From assembly GCA_019635735.1 (NCBI GenBank), contig JAHBYX010000009.1:216501-280500 (forward strand): 64,000 bases of DNA, written 5' to 3'. This stretch comes from Mesorhizobium sp. (GTDB lineage Bacteria > Pseudomonadota > Alphaproteobacteria > Rhizobiales > Rhizobiaceae). A program made the translations under genes and the position numbers. Positions within the stretch are counted from its first letter, which is position 1, and every line of letters starts with the position of its first letter. The notes under the pieces were generated by a model. The model had not been told where the DNA came from and did no database searches. It saw only the letters and a program-made list of their open reading frames with translations. Below, piece after piece: positions 27,772-36,940 of this stretch.

Positions 27772-28590
27772 GTGACGACCAGCGGGCAATCATCGGCCGA
27801 CATGCGCAGCGCCGTGCGGGTGAGCAATACCGACGGCGGCAGCCGCTACCTCATCGTCTGCGAACACGCGTCGAACTGGCTCCCGGCTCCGCTGGGCACG
27901 CTGGGGCTCTCCGCTGGGGACATGACCCGCCACATCGCCTGGGATCCGGGTGCGCTGCCCGTGGCGTCCAGGCTCGCCGAGGCGCTCGACGCGACGCTGG
28001 TCGAATCATGCGTCTCCCGCCTCGCCATCGACTGCAACCGCCCGCTCGACGCTCCCGATCTCATCGCGGAGATCAGCGAGACGACGAGGATTCCCGGCAA
28101 CGAGCGCCTCGACGCCGCCGCGCGCGAAGCCCGCATATCGCTTGCGTACCGGCCGTTCCACGACGCACTTGCGGATGTGGTGGCGAGCCGTGAAGCGGCG
28201 GGCCGTGCCACCTGGATCGTGACGATCCACAGCTTCAACCCGGTCTACCGGGGCGTTTCGCGGCCCTGGCACATCGGCATCATCCACGACGAGGACGAGC
28301 GCCTGTCGGCGCCGCTGCTCGCCGGTCTGAACGGCGTTCCCGGCATTGCCGTCGGCGCCAACCAGCCCTACAGCCCGGCCGACCGTGTCTACTTCACCCT
28401 CGAGAAGCATGCGCGCCCGCGCGGTCTGCCTTGCGCAATGGTCGAAATCCGCAATGATGTGATCGCCGACGCCGTCTCCCAGGATCTTTGGGCGCGGCGC
28501 CTGGCGAAAATCCTGTCCGGCATTCAAGAACCGGAACTGAACCTCGGGATGGAGACGGCCAACACGAAAGGAAACCGTCGCAGTGCCTGA
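27772..28590 (+). CDS. N-formylglutamate amidohydrolase family protein
   Basis: A 272-residue zinc amidohydrolase of the HutG/FGase fold. YLIVCEHASNWLP carries the conserved CEH/His metal region, and RVYFTLEKHARPRGLPCAMVEIRND is the conserved C-terminal part. Starts with GTG after a modest GAGGGG. It overlaps the TRAP small permease by 8 nt. No other histidine-utilisation genes are nearby, so classical N-formylglutamate hydrolysis is doubtful. Next to a glutamine-synthetase-like ligase it could instead release glutamate from a gamma-glutamyl amide, which is a proposal. Confidence 0.85.
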   Translation: MTTSGQSSADMRSAVRVSNTDGGSRYLIVCEHASNWLPAPLGTLGLSAGDMTRHIAWDPGALPVASRLAEALDATLVESCVSRLAIDCNRPLDAPDLIAEISETTRIPGNERLDAAAREARISLAYRPFHDALADVVASREAAGRATWIVTIHSFNPVYRGVSRPWHIGIIHDEDERLSAPLLAGLNGVPGIAVGANQPYSPADRVYFTLEKHARPRGLPCAMVEIRNDVIADAVSQDLWARRLAKILSGIQEPELNLGMETANTKGNRRSA

Positions 28591-29092
28591 GGCCGTCAAG
28601 ACCTATGTCAGGATCGTCGATTCCATGAGCTGGTACATGGGCCTGTTCGCCATGTATCTCGTCTTCGTCATGATCGGCATCCTCGCCTACGCATCGATCA
28701 TGAAGATGTTCTTCCATCCCTCGCTCTGGACCGTCGAGATGGCCCAGTTCGTGATGGTCGGCTATTTCGCCCTCGGTGGCGCCTACACTCTGAAGGAGGG
28801 GGATCACGTCCGCATGGACCTGCTCTACAGCGGCTTCACCATGCGCGGCAGGATACGCACCGACCTGTTCACGTCGGTCGTCCTCATCGGCTTCCTGGTC
28901 GTGCTGCAGATCGGCGGCATCTCCTCGCTGATCTATGCCATCGGCTACGGCGAGAAGAGCTTCTCCGCCTGGGCGCCGCTGATGTGGCCGGTCAAGGTGG
29001 CGCTGAACGTCGGCATCTTCCTGACGCTTCTCCAATCGGTCTCGATCTTCTTCAAGGACTGGGCGGCGCTGAAGGGGGAGACCCTTTCATGA
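28583..29092 (+). CDS. dctQ: TRAP transporter small permease (DctQ)
   Basis: A 169-residue protein with four hydrophobic segments, the usual DctQ topology. FFHPSLWTVEMAQFVMVGYF and the GGAYTLKEGDHVRMDLLY segment are family hallmarks. GTG start after GAAAGGA. It overlaps the large permease gene by 4 nt. Together the two permeases form the Na+- or H+-driven importer of the DctP-bound solute. Confidence 0.92.
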   Translation: MPEAVKTYVRIVDSMSWYMGLFAMYLVFVMIGILAYASIMKMFFHPSLWTVEMAQFVMVGYFALGGAYTLKEGDHVRMDLLYSGFTMRGRIRTDLFTSVVLIGFLVVLQIGGISSLIYAIGYGEKSFSAWAPLMWPVKVALNVGIFLTLLQSVSIFFKDWAALKGETLS

Positions 29093-30414
29093 GCTACGGC
29101 CTGATCGCCACCCTCCTGTTCTCGTCGATGATGATCCTGCTGCTCACCGGGCAGCGCATCTTCGCGGTGATCGGCTTCGTCGGGGCCGCGGCCGCCATCC
29201 TTCTCTGGGGCGAGGGCGGCATCGAGATTCCCTTCACGGCCTTCATCAAGGTTATGAAGTGGTACCCGCTGCTCACCCTGCCGCTGTTCGTGTTCATGGG
29301 CTACATGCTGGCGGAATCGAAGATCGCCGACGATCTCTACAAGATGTTCCACGTCTGGTTCGGTCCGGTTCGCGGCGGATTGGCGATCGGCACGATCTTC
29401 ATGATGGTCATCATCTCGGCCATCAACGGCCTGTCGGTCGCCGGCATGGCGGTCGGCTGCACCATCGCGCTGCCGGCGCTCTTGAGCCGCGGCTACGACA
29501 AGATCATGGTCACCGGCGTCATCCAGGCCGGCTCCACGCTCGGCATCCTGATACCGCCCAGCGTCGTGCTCGTGCTCTACGGCATGATCGCGCGCCAGCC
29601 AGTCGGCAATCTCTGGCTTGCCGGCGTCTTCCCCGGCCTTCTGATGGCGTCGCTCTTCATCCTCTACATCGTGGTGCGCTCGACGCTGCAGCCGAACCTC
29701 GGGCCGCCGCTGTCGAAGGAGGAGCGCGAACAATATACCTTCGGCGAGAAGCTCTCGCTCGCCCGCGCCGGCATCGTGCCGCTGGTCATCTTCGTCACCA
29801 TGACCGGCCTGTTCATGACCGGCGTCACCAGTCTGGTCGAAAGTTCGGCCGTCGGCGCGGTATCGTCGATCCTCGCCGCCTGGTGGCGCGGCGGGCTGAA
29901 CTGGACGATCATGCACGATACGGTACGGAAGACGCTCGGCATCTCCTGCATGTTCTTCTGGATCATCACCGCGGCGCTCTGCTTCGGCGCGGTGTTCGAC
30001 GGGTTGGGCGCCGTCAAGTCGATCGAGAAACTGTTCCTGGGCGAGATGGGACTCGAGCCCTGGCAGGTGCTGGTGCTGATGCAGCTTACCTTCCTCGGCC
30101 TCGGCATGTTCCTCGACGACACCGCGATGCTGGTCATCGTCGCGCCGCTGTTCATCCCGCTCGCCGGTGCGCTCGGCTTCGATCTCGTCTGGTATGGCGT
30201 GCTCTACACGATCACCTGCCAGATCGCCTATCTGACGCCGCCCTTCGGCTACAACCTCTTCCTGATGCGCGCCATGGCGCCGCCGGAAGTCACCCTGCCG
30301 GACATCTACCGGTCGGTCTACCCGTTCGTCGGGATCATGCTGCTCACGCTGTTGATCATCGGGTTGTTCCCCGGGATCGCGACGTGGCTGCCTACCTACG
30401 TCTACTCGAAGTAA
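29089..30414 (+). CDS. dctM: TRAP transporter large permease (DctM)
   Basis: A 441-residue permease with about 12 membrane segments. Family motifs include VIQAGSTLGILIPPSVVLVL and FLDDTAMLVIVAPLFIPLA. The start MSYGLIATLLF was chosen at the ATG overlapping the dctQ stop; the frame continues upstream only within dctQ. It is followed after 15 nt by the binding protein gene. Confidence 0.93.
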   Translation: MSYGLIATLLFSSMMILLLTGQRIFAVIGFVGAAAAILLWGEGGIEIPFTAFIKVMKWYPLLTLPLFVFMGYMLAESKIADDLYKMFHVWFGPVRGGLAIGTIFMMVIISAINGLSVAGMAVGCTIALPALLSRGYDKIMVTGVIQAGSTLGILIPPSVVLVLYGMIARQPVGNLWLAGVFPGLLMASLFILYIVVRSTLQPNLGPPLSKEEREQYTFGEKLSLARAGIVPLVIFVTMTGLFMTGVTSLVESSAVGAVSSILAAWWRGGLNWTIMHDTVRKTLGISCMFFWIITAALCFGAVFDGLGAVKSIEKLFLGEMGLEPWQVLVLMQLTFLGLGMFLDDTAMLVIVAPLFIPLAGALGFDLVWYGVLYTITCQIAYLTPPFGYNLFLMRAMAPPEVTLPDIYRSVYPFVGIMLLTLLIIGLFPGIATWLPTYVYSK

Positions 30415-30429
30415 GCAAAGGGGAACGTG

Positions 30430-31491
30430 ATGAAGACCATGCACAGCAGACGCAACTTCCTGAAGCAGGCCGGCCTCGTGACCGCCGGCGCCGCCGGTGC
30501 GACGACGCTCGCCGCGCCCGCCGTGATCGCCCAAACGCCGATCAAGTGGCGCCTCCAGACCTATGCCGGGGCGGCCCTCGGCCCGCACGTCACCAAACCG
30601 GCCGTCGACATGTTCAACAAGGCGGCCAAGGGCGAGATGGAAATCGAGCTCTACTACGCCGACCAGATCGTGCCGACGGGCGAACTGTTCCGCGCCATGC
30701 AGGCCGGCACGATCAACGCCGTGCATTCCGACGACGACTCGATGGCGGCGCCTGTCGACATCTCCGTCTTCGGCGGCTACTTCCCGTTCGCCACCAAGCA
30801 CATCCTCGACGTGCCGGTGCTGTTCCAGCAGTATGGCCTCGCCGACATCTGGCGCGACGCCTATGCCAAGGCGGGCGGCGTGGTGTGGCTCTCCGCGGCC
30901 GGCCAGGACCCCTGCCATTTCAACACCAAGAAGCCGCTGAATTCGCTGGCCGACCTGCAGGGCCTGCGTCTCTACACCTTCCCGACGGCCGGCAAGTTCC
31001 TGGCCCAGTTCGGCGTCGTGCCGGTCGTGCTGCCCTACGAGGACGTGCAGGTCGCGGTGCAGACCGGCGAGCTCGATGGCATGAGCTGGTCCGGCATCAC
31101 CGAGGACTATACCGTCGGCTGGGCCGACGTGACCAACCACTTCACCACCAACAACATTTCGGGCGCCTGGATCGGTTCGTGGTTCGTCAACGAGAAGAGC
31201 TGGGCCGACATCCCGGATCATCTGAAGCAGCTCTGGCAGGCCTGCGTCGACGCCGGCCACACCTACCGCAATCAGTGGTACTGGGGCGGCGAAGCGAAGC
31301 TTCGCGCCACCGGCGAGAAGCTGAAGCTGACGACGATCCCGGATGCCGAATGGGCAGAGGTCGAAAATGCGGCGCTCAAGTTCTGGGACGAGATCGCCGC
31401 CGAGAGCGAAACCAAGGCCAAGGTGGTCTCGATCTTCAAGGAATACAACCAGATCCTGAAGAAGGCCGGCGGCGTCTACACGCAGGGCTGA
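30430..31491 (+). CDS. dctP: TRAP transporter solute-binding protein (DctP)
   Basis: A 353-residue periplasmic binding protein. The N terminus has a Tat-type signal, SRRNFLKQAG, then AAPAVIAQ at the likely cleavage. The mature protein starts PIKWRLQTYAGAALGPHV and belongs to the DctP/TakP-like family for organic anions and related solutes. A GTG lies one codon before the chosen ATG. The ligand is not readable from sequence; the downstream genes suggest an amine or amino-alcohol-related compound. Two hairpins follow the stop. Confidence 0.9.
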   Translation: MKTMHSRRNFLKQAGLVTAGAAGATTLAAPAVIAQTPIKWRLQTYAGAALGPHVTKPAVDMFNKAAKGEMEIELYYADQIVPTGELFRAMQAGTINAVHSDDDSMAAPVDISVFGGYFPFATKHILDVPVLFQQYGLADIWRDAYAKAGGVVWLSAAGQDPCHFNTKKPLNSLADLQGLRLYTFPTAGKFLAQFGVVPVVLPYEDVQVAVQTGELDGMSWSGITEDYTVGWADVTNHFTTNNISGAWIGSWFVNEKSWADIPDHLKQLWQACVDAGHTYRNQWYWGGEAKLRATGEKLKLTTIPDAEWAEVENAALKFWDEIAAESETKAKVVSIFKEYNQILKKAGGVYTQG

Positions 31492-31511
31492 ACGGCTCTG
31501 GACAATCATCA

Positions 31512-31559
31512 GCGGCCGGGCGCACGATGCCCGGCCGCATATCCCTGTGACAGGGTTTT
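31512..31559 (+). terminator. tandem stem-loops between the TRAP genes and the ligase gene
   Basis: A perfect 10-bp stem GCGGCCGGGC with a 7-nt loop (31512-31538) is followed by a short CCCTG-TGA-CAGGG hairpin and TTTT (31543-31559). This would terminate or attenuate transcription after the transporter genes, or stabilise the upstream mRNA. Confidence 0.65.
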
Positions 31560-31580
31560 CGTATCGCCGAGAGGGCAATC

Positions 31581-32951
31581 ATGGCGGGCAATGTGACATT
31601 CGATCAGTTGAAGAAGATGGTCGCCGCGGGCGATATCGACACGGTGCTCGCCGCCGCCATCGACATGCAGGGCCGGCTGATCGGCAAGCGGTTCCTGGCG
31701 AAGTATTTCGTCGAGTCCGCCTATGACGAGACGCATGGCTGTAATTATCTGCTCGCCAACGACATCGATATGGAGCCGGTGCCTGGCTACAAGGCGGCCA
31801 GCTGGTCGAAGGGTTATGGCGATTTCACCATGAAGCCCGACCTCGGCACGATCCGCGTCGTGCCATGGCTCGAAAAGACCGCGCTGGTCTTGAACGATAT
31901 CCAGGACCACCACACCCACGAGGACCTGCCGCATTCGCCGCGCGCGATCCTGAGGAAGCAGGTCGCCCGGCTGAAGGAGAGGGGCTGGATCGGCTATTTC
32001 GCCTCCGAACTCGAATTCTACCTGCTCGACGAGAGCTACGATTCCGCCCGCGACAAGCACTGGCAGAACCTGAAGACCGCCTCGCCCTATATCGGCGACT
32101 ACCTGATCGGCATCACGACCAAGGAAGAAGACGTGATGCGCCGACTGCGCAACGAGATGGAGGCCGCCGGCATCCCGATCGAGAACTCGAAGGGCGAGTG
32201 GGGCCCGGGCCAGGAAGAGATCAACGTCCGCTACGCCGAGGCGCTCGAAATGGCCGACCGCCATGTCGTGCTCAAGAACGGCGCCAAGGAGATCGCCGGC
32301 CAGATGGGCAAGGCGATCACGTTCATGGCCAAATACAATTTCGGCCTGGCCGGCAATTCCAGCCACATCCACAATTCGCTGTGGAGCGCGGACGGCAAGA
32401 CGCCGCTCTTCTTCGACAAGAAGGCGCCGTGGACGCTGAGCGAGCTCGGCCGGCAATGGTCGGCCGGGCAGTTGAAATATGCCAAGGAGTTCACCTGGTT
32501 CCTGGCGCCCTACATCAACTCCTACAAGCGCTTCCAGTCCGGCACCTTCGCGCCGACCAAGATCATGTGGTCGGAGGACAACCGTACCGCCGGCTTCCGG
32601 CTGTGCGGGGAGGGGACCAAGGGCATCCGCATGGAGTGCCGCATCGGCGGCGCCGATCTTAACCCCTACCTCGCCTTCGCCGCCCTGATCGCGGCGGGCC
32701 TTGCCGGCATCGACGAGAAGCTGGAGCTGCAGAAGCCGTTCGTCGGCGACGCCTACCAGGCGTCCAAACTGCCGGAGATCCCGAAGACCCTGCGCGAGGC
32801 GACCGAGACGCTGGCGAAATCGAAGATGCTGCGCTCCGCCCTCGGCGACGACGTGGTCGAACACTACGTCCACACCGCGCGCTGGGAACAGTTCGAATAC
32901 GATCGCCGCATCACCGACTGGGAGCTGCATCGCGGCTTCGAGCGCTACTGA
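31581..32951 (+). CDS. glutamine synthetase family protein (gamma-glutamylamine ligase type)
   Basis: A 456-residue ATP-dependent ligase of the GlnA/PuuA superfamily. Conserved parts include the FASELEFYLLDE glutamate cluster, GPGQEEINVRYAEAL, GNSSHIHNSLW (ammonia/amine-site region) and RMECRIGGADLNPYLAFAAL. These match the type III/PuuA-like branch that forms gamma-glutamyl amides. No adenylylation-type regulation is evident. Flanking aldehyde and alcohol dehydrogenases support a role in amine catabolism rather than nitrogen assimilation. The acceptor amine is unknown. Confidence 0.88.
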   Translation: MAGNVTFDQLKKMVAAGDIDTVLAAAIDMQGRLIGKRFLAKYFVESAYDETHGCNYLLANDIDMEPVPGYKAASWSKGYGDFTMKPDLGTIRVVPWLEKTALVLNDIQDHHTHEDLPHSPRAILRKQVARLKERGWIGYFASELEFYLLDESYDSARDKHWQNLKTASPYIGDYLIGITTKEEDVMRRLRNEMEAAGIPIENSKGEWGPGQEEINVRYAEALEMADRHVVLKNGAKEIAGQMGKAITFMAKYNFGLAGNSSHIHNSLWSADGKTPLFFDKKAPWTLSELGRQWSAGQLKYAKEFTWFLAPYINSYKRFQSGTFAPTKIMWSEDNRTAGFRLCGEGTKGIRMECRIGGADLNPYLAFAALIAAGLAGIDEKLELQKPFVGDAYQASKLPEIPKTLREATETLAKSKMLRSALGDDVVEHYVHTARWEQFEYDRRITDWELHRGFERY

Positions 32952-32978
32952 ACGACAACAAGTACACGAGGAACTACC

Positions 32979-34367
32979 ATGACCGAAACGGTCAAGATCA
33001 AATCCCCCGTCGATGGCTCGATCTATGCCGAGCGGCCGGTCGCCTCCGACCAGGCGGTCAACGCCGCCGTCGAGCGCGCCAAGGCGGCGCAGGCGAAATG
33101 GGTCGACGTGCCGGTCGCCGAGCGCTGCAGATACATGCTGGCCATGCTCGAGGCGCTTGTCGGCATGTCCGACGAGATCGTGCCGGAGCTGGCCTGGCAG
33201 ATGGGCCGGCCTGTCCGCTACGGCGGCGAGTTCGGCGGCGTCAAGGAACGCGTCCAGTACATGGTCGAGATCGCCGAGCAGGCGCTGAAGCCGGTCATGG
33301 CGTCCAACCCGAAGGAAGGCTTCCGCCGCTACGTCAAGCGCGAGCCGCTCGGCGTCGTCATGGTCATCGCGCCGTGGAACTATCCCTATCTGACGGCGGT
33401 CAACACGATCGTCCCGGCACTGATCGCGGGCTCGGCGGTGATCCTGAAGCACGCCGCGCAGACGCTTCTGGTCGGCGAGCGCTTCCAGAAGGCGTTCGAC
33501 GCGGCCGGCCTGCCCAAGGGCCTGTTCCAGAACCTGGTCATGAACCACGCCCAGACCGAGAAGCTGCTCGCCTCCGGCAAGATCGACCACGTCAACTTCA
33601 CCGGCTCGGTCGCCGGCGGCCGCGCCATCGAGAAGGCGGGTGCCGGCACTTTCATGACGATGGGGCTGGAGCTCGGCGGCAAGGACCCGGCCTATGTCCT
33701 GCCCGACGCCAAGCTCGACCATGCGATTGCCAACCTCGCCGAGGGCGCGTTCTACAATTCCGGCCAGTGCTGCTGCGGCATCGAGCGCATCTACGTGCAC
33801 GAGAAGATCTACGACGATTTCGTCGACGGCTTCATCGCCGAGAGCAGGAACTGGACGCTCGGCGATCCGACCAAGTCCGACACCGTGATGGGCCCGATGG
33901 CGCAGGCCCGCTTCGCCGACTTCATCCGCGAGCAGAAGGCGGAAGCCCTGCGCAAGGGCGCGACGGCTCACCTCAACACGAAGGACGAGCGCGACGTCGC
34001 CGGCTCGCCCTACCTGCCGGTCGAGGTGCTGACCAATGTCGACCACCAGATGAGCGTCATGCGCGAGGAGAGCTTCGGCCCCGTCGTCGGCATCATGAAG
34101 GTGCGCGGCGACGAGGATGCGATCGCCCTGATGAACGACAGCCCCTACGGCCTCACCGCCTCGATCTGGACCAGGGACATCGAGCGCGCCGCCACGATCG
34201 GCGACCGCGTCGAGACCGGCACCGTGTTCATGAACCGCTGCGACTACCTCGACCCGGCCCTCGTCTGGACCGGCGTCAAGGATACCGGCAAGGGCGCAGC
34301 ACTCTCGGCCATCGGCTACGAGAACCTGACGCGGCCGAAGAGCTTCCATCTGCGCGAAGCCATCTGA
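32979..34367 (+). CDS. NAD(P)+-dependent aldehyde dehydrogenase family protein
   Basis: A 462-residue aldehyde dehydrogenase. PWNYPYLTAVN is the cofactor-binding region, MGLELGGKDP carries the general base E231, and SGQCCCG carries the catalytic Cys at the GQxC position (C265). It starts after an AGGAAC-like site, 27 nt from the ligase stop. It is shorter than many family members but complete. It probably oxidises the aldehyde made by the downstream alcohol dehydrogenase, or a gamma-glutamyl aldehyde. Confidence 0.9.
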   Translation: MTETVKIKSPVDGSIYAERPVASDQAVNAAVERAKAAQAKWVDVPVAERCRYMLAMLEALVGMSDEIVPELAWQMGRPVRYGGEFGGVKERVQYMVEIAEQALKPVMASNPKEGFRRYVKREPLGVVMVIAPWNYPYLTAVNTIVPALIAGSAVILKHAAQTLLVGERFQKAFDAAGLPKGLFQNLVMNHAQTEKLLASGKIDHVNFTGSVAGGRAIEKAGAGTFMTMGLELGGKDPAYVLPDAKLDHAIANLAEGAFYNSGQCCCGIERIYVHEKIYDDFVDGFIAESRNWTLGDPTKSDTVMGPMAQARFADFIREQKAEALRKGATAHLNTKDERDVAGSPYLPVEVLTNVDHQMSVMREESFGPVVGIMKVRGDEDAIALMNDSPYGLTASIWTRDIERAATIGDRVETGTVFMNRCDYLDPALVWTGVKDTGKGAALSAIGYENLTRPKSFHLREAI

Positions 34368-34384
34368 TTTCGAAAGACCATGCG

Positions 34385-35557
34385 ATGACCAAACTCGTCT
34401 CCAAATGGAACTACCCGACCACGATCCGCTTCGGCGCCGGGCGCATCTCGGAACTGCCGGATGCGCTCGCGGCGGCCGGCATCAAGCGCCCGCTCTTCGT
34501 CACCGACCCGGGGCTGGTCAAGCTGCCGGTCGTGGCCAAGACGCTGAAGATCCTCGACGAGGCGAACGTGCCTTACGCCGTCTTCTCCGACGTCAAGCCC
34601 AACCCGGTCGAGGCAAACCTCACCGCCGGCATCGCCGCCTGGAAAAAGGGCAAGCATGACGGCGCCATCGTCTTCGGCGGCGGCTCGGCCATCGACCTCG
34701 GCAAGCTGATCGCCTTCCAGGCGGGCCAGACGCGCCCCGTCTGGGATTTTGAAGACATCGGCGACTGGTGGACGCGGGCGGATGCCTCGAAGATCGCGCC
34801 GATAGTCGCGGTGCCCACCACCGCCGGTACCGGCTCGGAGGTCGGCCGCGCCGCGGTGCTGACCCACGAGGAGAGCCACACCAAGAAGATCATCTTCCAC
34901 CCGAAGATGCTGCCGGCCATCGTCATCGCCGATCCGGAGCTGACGGTCGGCATGCCGGCCTTCATCACGGTCGGCACCGGCATGGACGCACTCGCCCACT
35001 GCCTCGAGGCTTACTGCGCGCCGGGCTACCACCCGATGGCCGACGGCATCGCGCTGGAAGGCATGCGGCTGGTGTTCGAGAACCTGCCCAAGGCCGTCGC
35101 CACCCCCACCGACCTCACGGCCCGCGCCCACATGATGAGCGCCGCCGCCATGGGCGCCACCGCCTTCCAGAAGGGGCTCGGCGCCATCCATTCGCTGTCG
35201 CATCCGATCGGGGCGCTCTACGACACCCATCACGGCATGACCAACGCGGTCTTCATGCCCTACGTCCTCACCTTCAACCGCCCGGCGGTGGAGGAGCGGC
35301 TGACGCGCGCCGCCGCCTATCTCGGCATCAAGGGCGGCTACGAGGGCTTCGCCAAGGCGGTGCTCAAGCTGCGCAAGCAGTTGAAGGTGCCGCATACGCT
35401 TCCCGAACTGGTCAAGGGACTGGACATGGACAAGAAGCGCAAGGCGATGATCGCCGAGATGGCGGTCGCGGACCCGTCGACGGGTTCGAACTCGGTCAAG
35501 TTCACCAAGAAGGCGGCGCTCGAGGTTCTCGAAAACGCGATCGAGGGCAAGCTCTGA
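34385..35557 (+). CDS. iron-containing alcohol dehydrogenase
   Basis: A 390-residue group III dehydrogenase. FGGGSAIDLGKLIAF is the dinucleotide-binding loop, TTAGTGSEVGRAAVLT is conserved, and the iron ligands are expected in GMDALAHCLEAY and in HSLSHPIGALYDTHHG. The start is an ATG 17 nt after the aldehyde dehydrogenase stop; the frame is open upstream in shadow of that gene. It would oxidise a primary alcohol or reduce an aldehyde. It ends the operon and is followed by a large imperfect hairpin. Confidence 0.9.
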   Translation: MTKLVSKWNYPTTIRFGAGRISELPDALAAAGIKRPLFVTDPGLVKLPVVAKTLKILDEANVPYAVFSDVKPNPVEANLTAGIAAWKKGKHDGAIVFGGGSAIDLGKLIAFQAGQTRPVWDFEDIGDWWTRADASKIAPIVAVPTTAGTGSEVGRAAVLTHEESHTKKIIFHPKMLPAIVIADPELTVGMPAFITVGTGMDALAHCLEAYCAPGYHPMADGIALEGMRLVFENLPKAVATPTDLTARAHMMSAAAMGATAFQKGLGAIHSLSHPIGALYDTHHGMTNAVFMPYVLTFNRPAVEERLTRAAAYLGIKGGYEGFAKAVLKLRKQLKVPHTLPELVKGLDMDKKRKAMIAEMAVADPSTGSNSVKFTKKAALEVLENAIEGKL

Positions 35558-35594
35558 GGACCTGGCGGTTCGCGAGGGCGGACCGCCAGTCCTC
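35556..35594 (+). terminator. imperfect stem-loop after the alcohol dehydrogenase gene
   Basis: GAGGACCTGGCGGT pairs with ACCGCCAGTCCTC with one bulge. The stop codon lies inside the left arm. There is no U-tract, so it may be a factor-independent pause or an mRNA-stabilising hairpin. Confidence 0.5.
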
Positions 35595-35634
35595 GAAAAG
35601 TCGTTAGCCGGAAAAATTTAGGCACGCCGGCTGA

Positions 35635-35663
35635 TTGCGGGAAAGTGTGGAAAACGCTTTAAT
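35635..35663 (+). promoter_or_regulatory. candidate promoter of the ABC importer operon
   Basis: TTGCGG and TTTAAT are separated by 17 nt, about 100 nt before the binding-protein start. The region is A/T-richer than its surroundings. Confidence 0.35.
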
Positions 35664-35764
35664 TTCGGCAAGGCGCAGTCTTCGCAGGACATTCATCCGT
35701 TTGTCATGGGAAGCGGATACCCGCGTTGCCGGTGCCTGTGGGCGTCAGTCTCAAGGAGAAGAAC

Positions 35765-36874
35765 ATGTTCAGGACTATGGGGAAGGTTCTCGCCGTCACG
35801 GTGGCGACACTGATGGCGTCGTCGGCAATCACGACGGCTCAGGATCTTGCGGCGATCGAAGCCGCGGCGAAGAAGGAAGGCATGCTGACCACGATCGCGC
35901 TTCCGCACAGCTGGTGCGGCTATGGCGACGTGATCGCGGGCTTCAAGGCGAAGTATCCGGAGATCAAGGTCAACGAACTCAATCCCGACGCCGGCTCGGC
36001 CGACGAGCTGGAAGCCGTTCGCGCCAACAAGGACAACAAGGGACCGCAGGCGCCGGACGTGCTTGACGTCGGCCTGTCGTTCGGCCCCGCCGCGCAGAAG
36101 GAAGGCCTGCTCCAGCCCCACAAGGTGGCGACCTGGGAAACGATCCCGGCCGATGCCAAGGATCCTGACGGCCACTGGTACGGCGACTATTACGGCGTCA
36201 TGTCGTTCATGGTGAACAAGGACCTCGTGCCGAACGTGCCGAAGTCCTTCGCCGACCTGCTGAAGCCCGAATATGCCGGCCAGGTGGCGCTCGCCGGCGA
36301 TCCGCGTGCGTCGAACCAGGCGATCCTCGGCGTTCTCGCGGCCGGAATGGCCCAGGGCGCCGAGCCCGGCGAGGCGGCCGCCAAGGCCGGTCTCGAGTTC
36401 TTCAAGAAGCTCAACGACGCCGGCAACTTCGTTCCGGTCATCGGCAAGGCCGGCACGCTGGCCCAGGGCACCACGCCGATCATCATCGCGTGGGACTACA
36501 ATGCGCTGTCCTGGCGCGACTCGCTCAACGGCAATCCGCCGGTCGAAGTCGTCGTGCCGTCGGACGCGTCATTGGCGGGCGTCTACGTGCAGGCGATCAG
36601 CGCCTACGCGCCGCAGCCGAACGCGGCGAAGCTGTGGATGGAGTATCTCTACAGCGATGAAGGCCAGCTCGGCTGGCTCAAGGGCTACTGCCACCCGATC
36701 CGCTTCAACGACCTCGTCGCGAACGGCAAGGTGCCGCAGGACATGCTCGACAAGCTGCCGCCGGCGGAAGGCTACGCCAAGGCCGTGTTCCCGAGCCTCG
36801 ACGCCGTCAACGCCAATTCCGCCGCCGTCAAGGAAGGCTGGGACAAGGTCGTCGGCGCCGACGTGGTGAAGTAA
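35765..36874 (+). CDS. ABC transporter substrate-binding protein (polyamine/iron/aminoethylphosphonate type)
   Basis: A 369-residue periplasmic binding protein. The N terminus is a Sec signal peptide (about 1-25, ending TTA). The mature part, AAKKEGMLTTIALPHSW and later YYGVMSFMVNKDLVPNVPKS, belongs to the PotD/AfuA-like bacterial extracellular solute-binding superfamily. AAGGAG lies 6 nt before the ATG. Iron-binding tyrosine pairs are not evident, so an organic solute is more likely. A hairpin separates it from the permease genes, consistent with higher expression of the binding protein. Confidence 0.88.
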   Translation: MFRTMGKVLAVTVATLMASSAITTAQDLAAIEAAAKKEGMLTTIALPHSWCGYGDVIAGFKAKYPEIKVNELNPDAGSADELEAVRANKDNKGPQAPDVLDVGLSFGPAAQKEGLLQPHKVATWETIPADAKDPDGHWYGDYYGVMSFMVNKDLVPNVPKSFADLLKPEYAGQVALAGDPRASNQAILGVLAAGMAQGAEPGEAAAKAGLEFFKKLNDAGNFVPVIGKAGTLAQGTTPIIIAWDYNALSWRDSLNGNPPVEVVVPSDASLAGVYVQAISAYAPQPNAAKLWMEYLYSDEGQLGWLKGYCHPIRFNDLVANGKVPQDMLDKLPPAEGYAKAVFPSLDAVNANSAAVKEGWDKVVGADVVK

Positions 36875-36883
36875 AGCAGACGA

Positions 36884-36914
36884 GCGGGCGCGGGCCATCC
36901 GGGGCCGCGCCCGC
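36884..36914 (+). repeat. stem-loop after the binding-protein gene
   Basis: GCGGGCGCGG pairs perfectly with CCGCGCCCGC across an 11-nt loop. This is typical of stabilising or attenuating hairpins between a binding-protein gene and its permease genes. Confidence 0.6.
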
Positions 36915-36940
36915 GCTTCTCGGGCGGGACGACCGAACGC

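Noticed and set aside
27772..28590. Part of a histidine utilisation (hut) operon
   Set aside because: The FGase fold fits HutG, but no hutH, hutU or hutI is nearby, and the partners point to another pathway.
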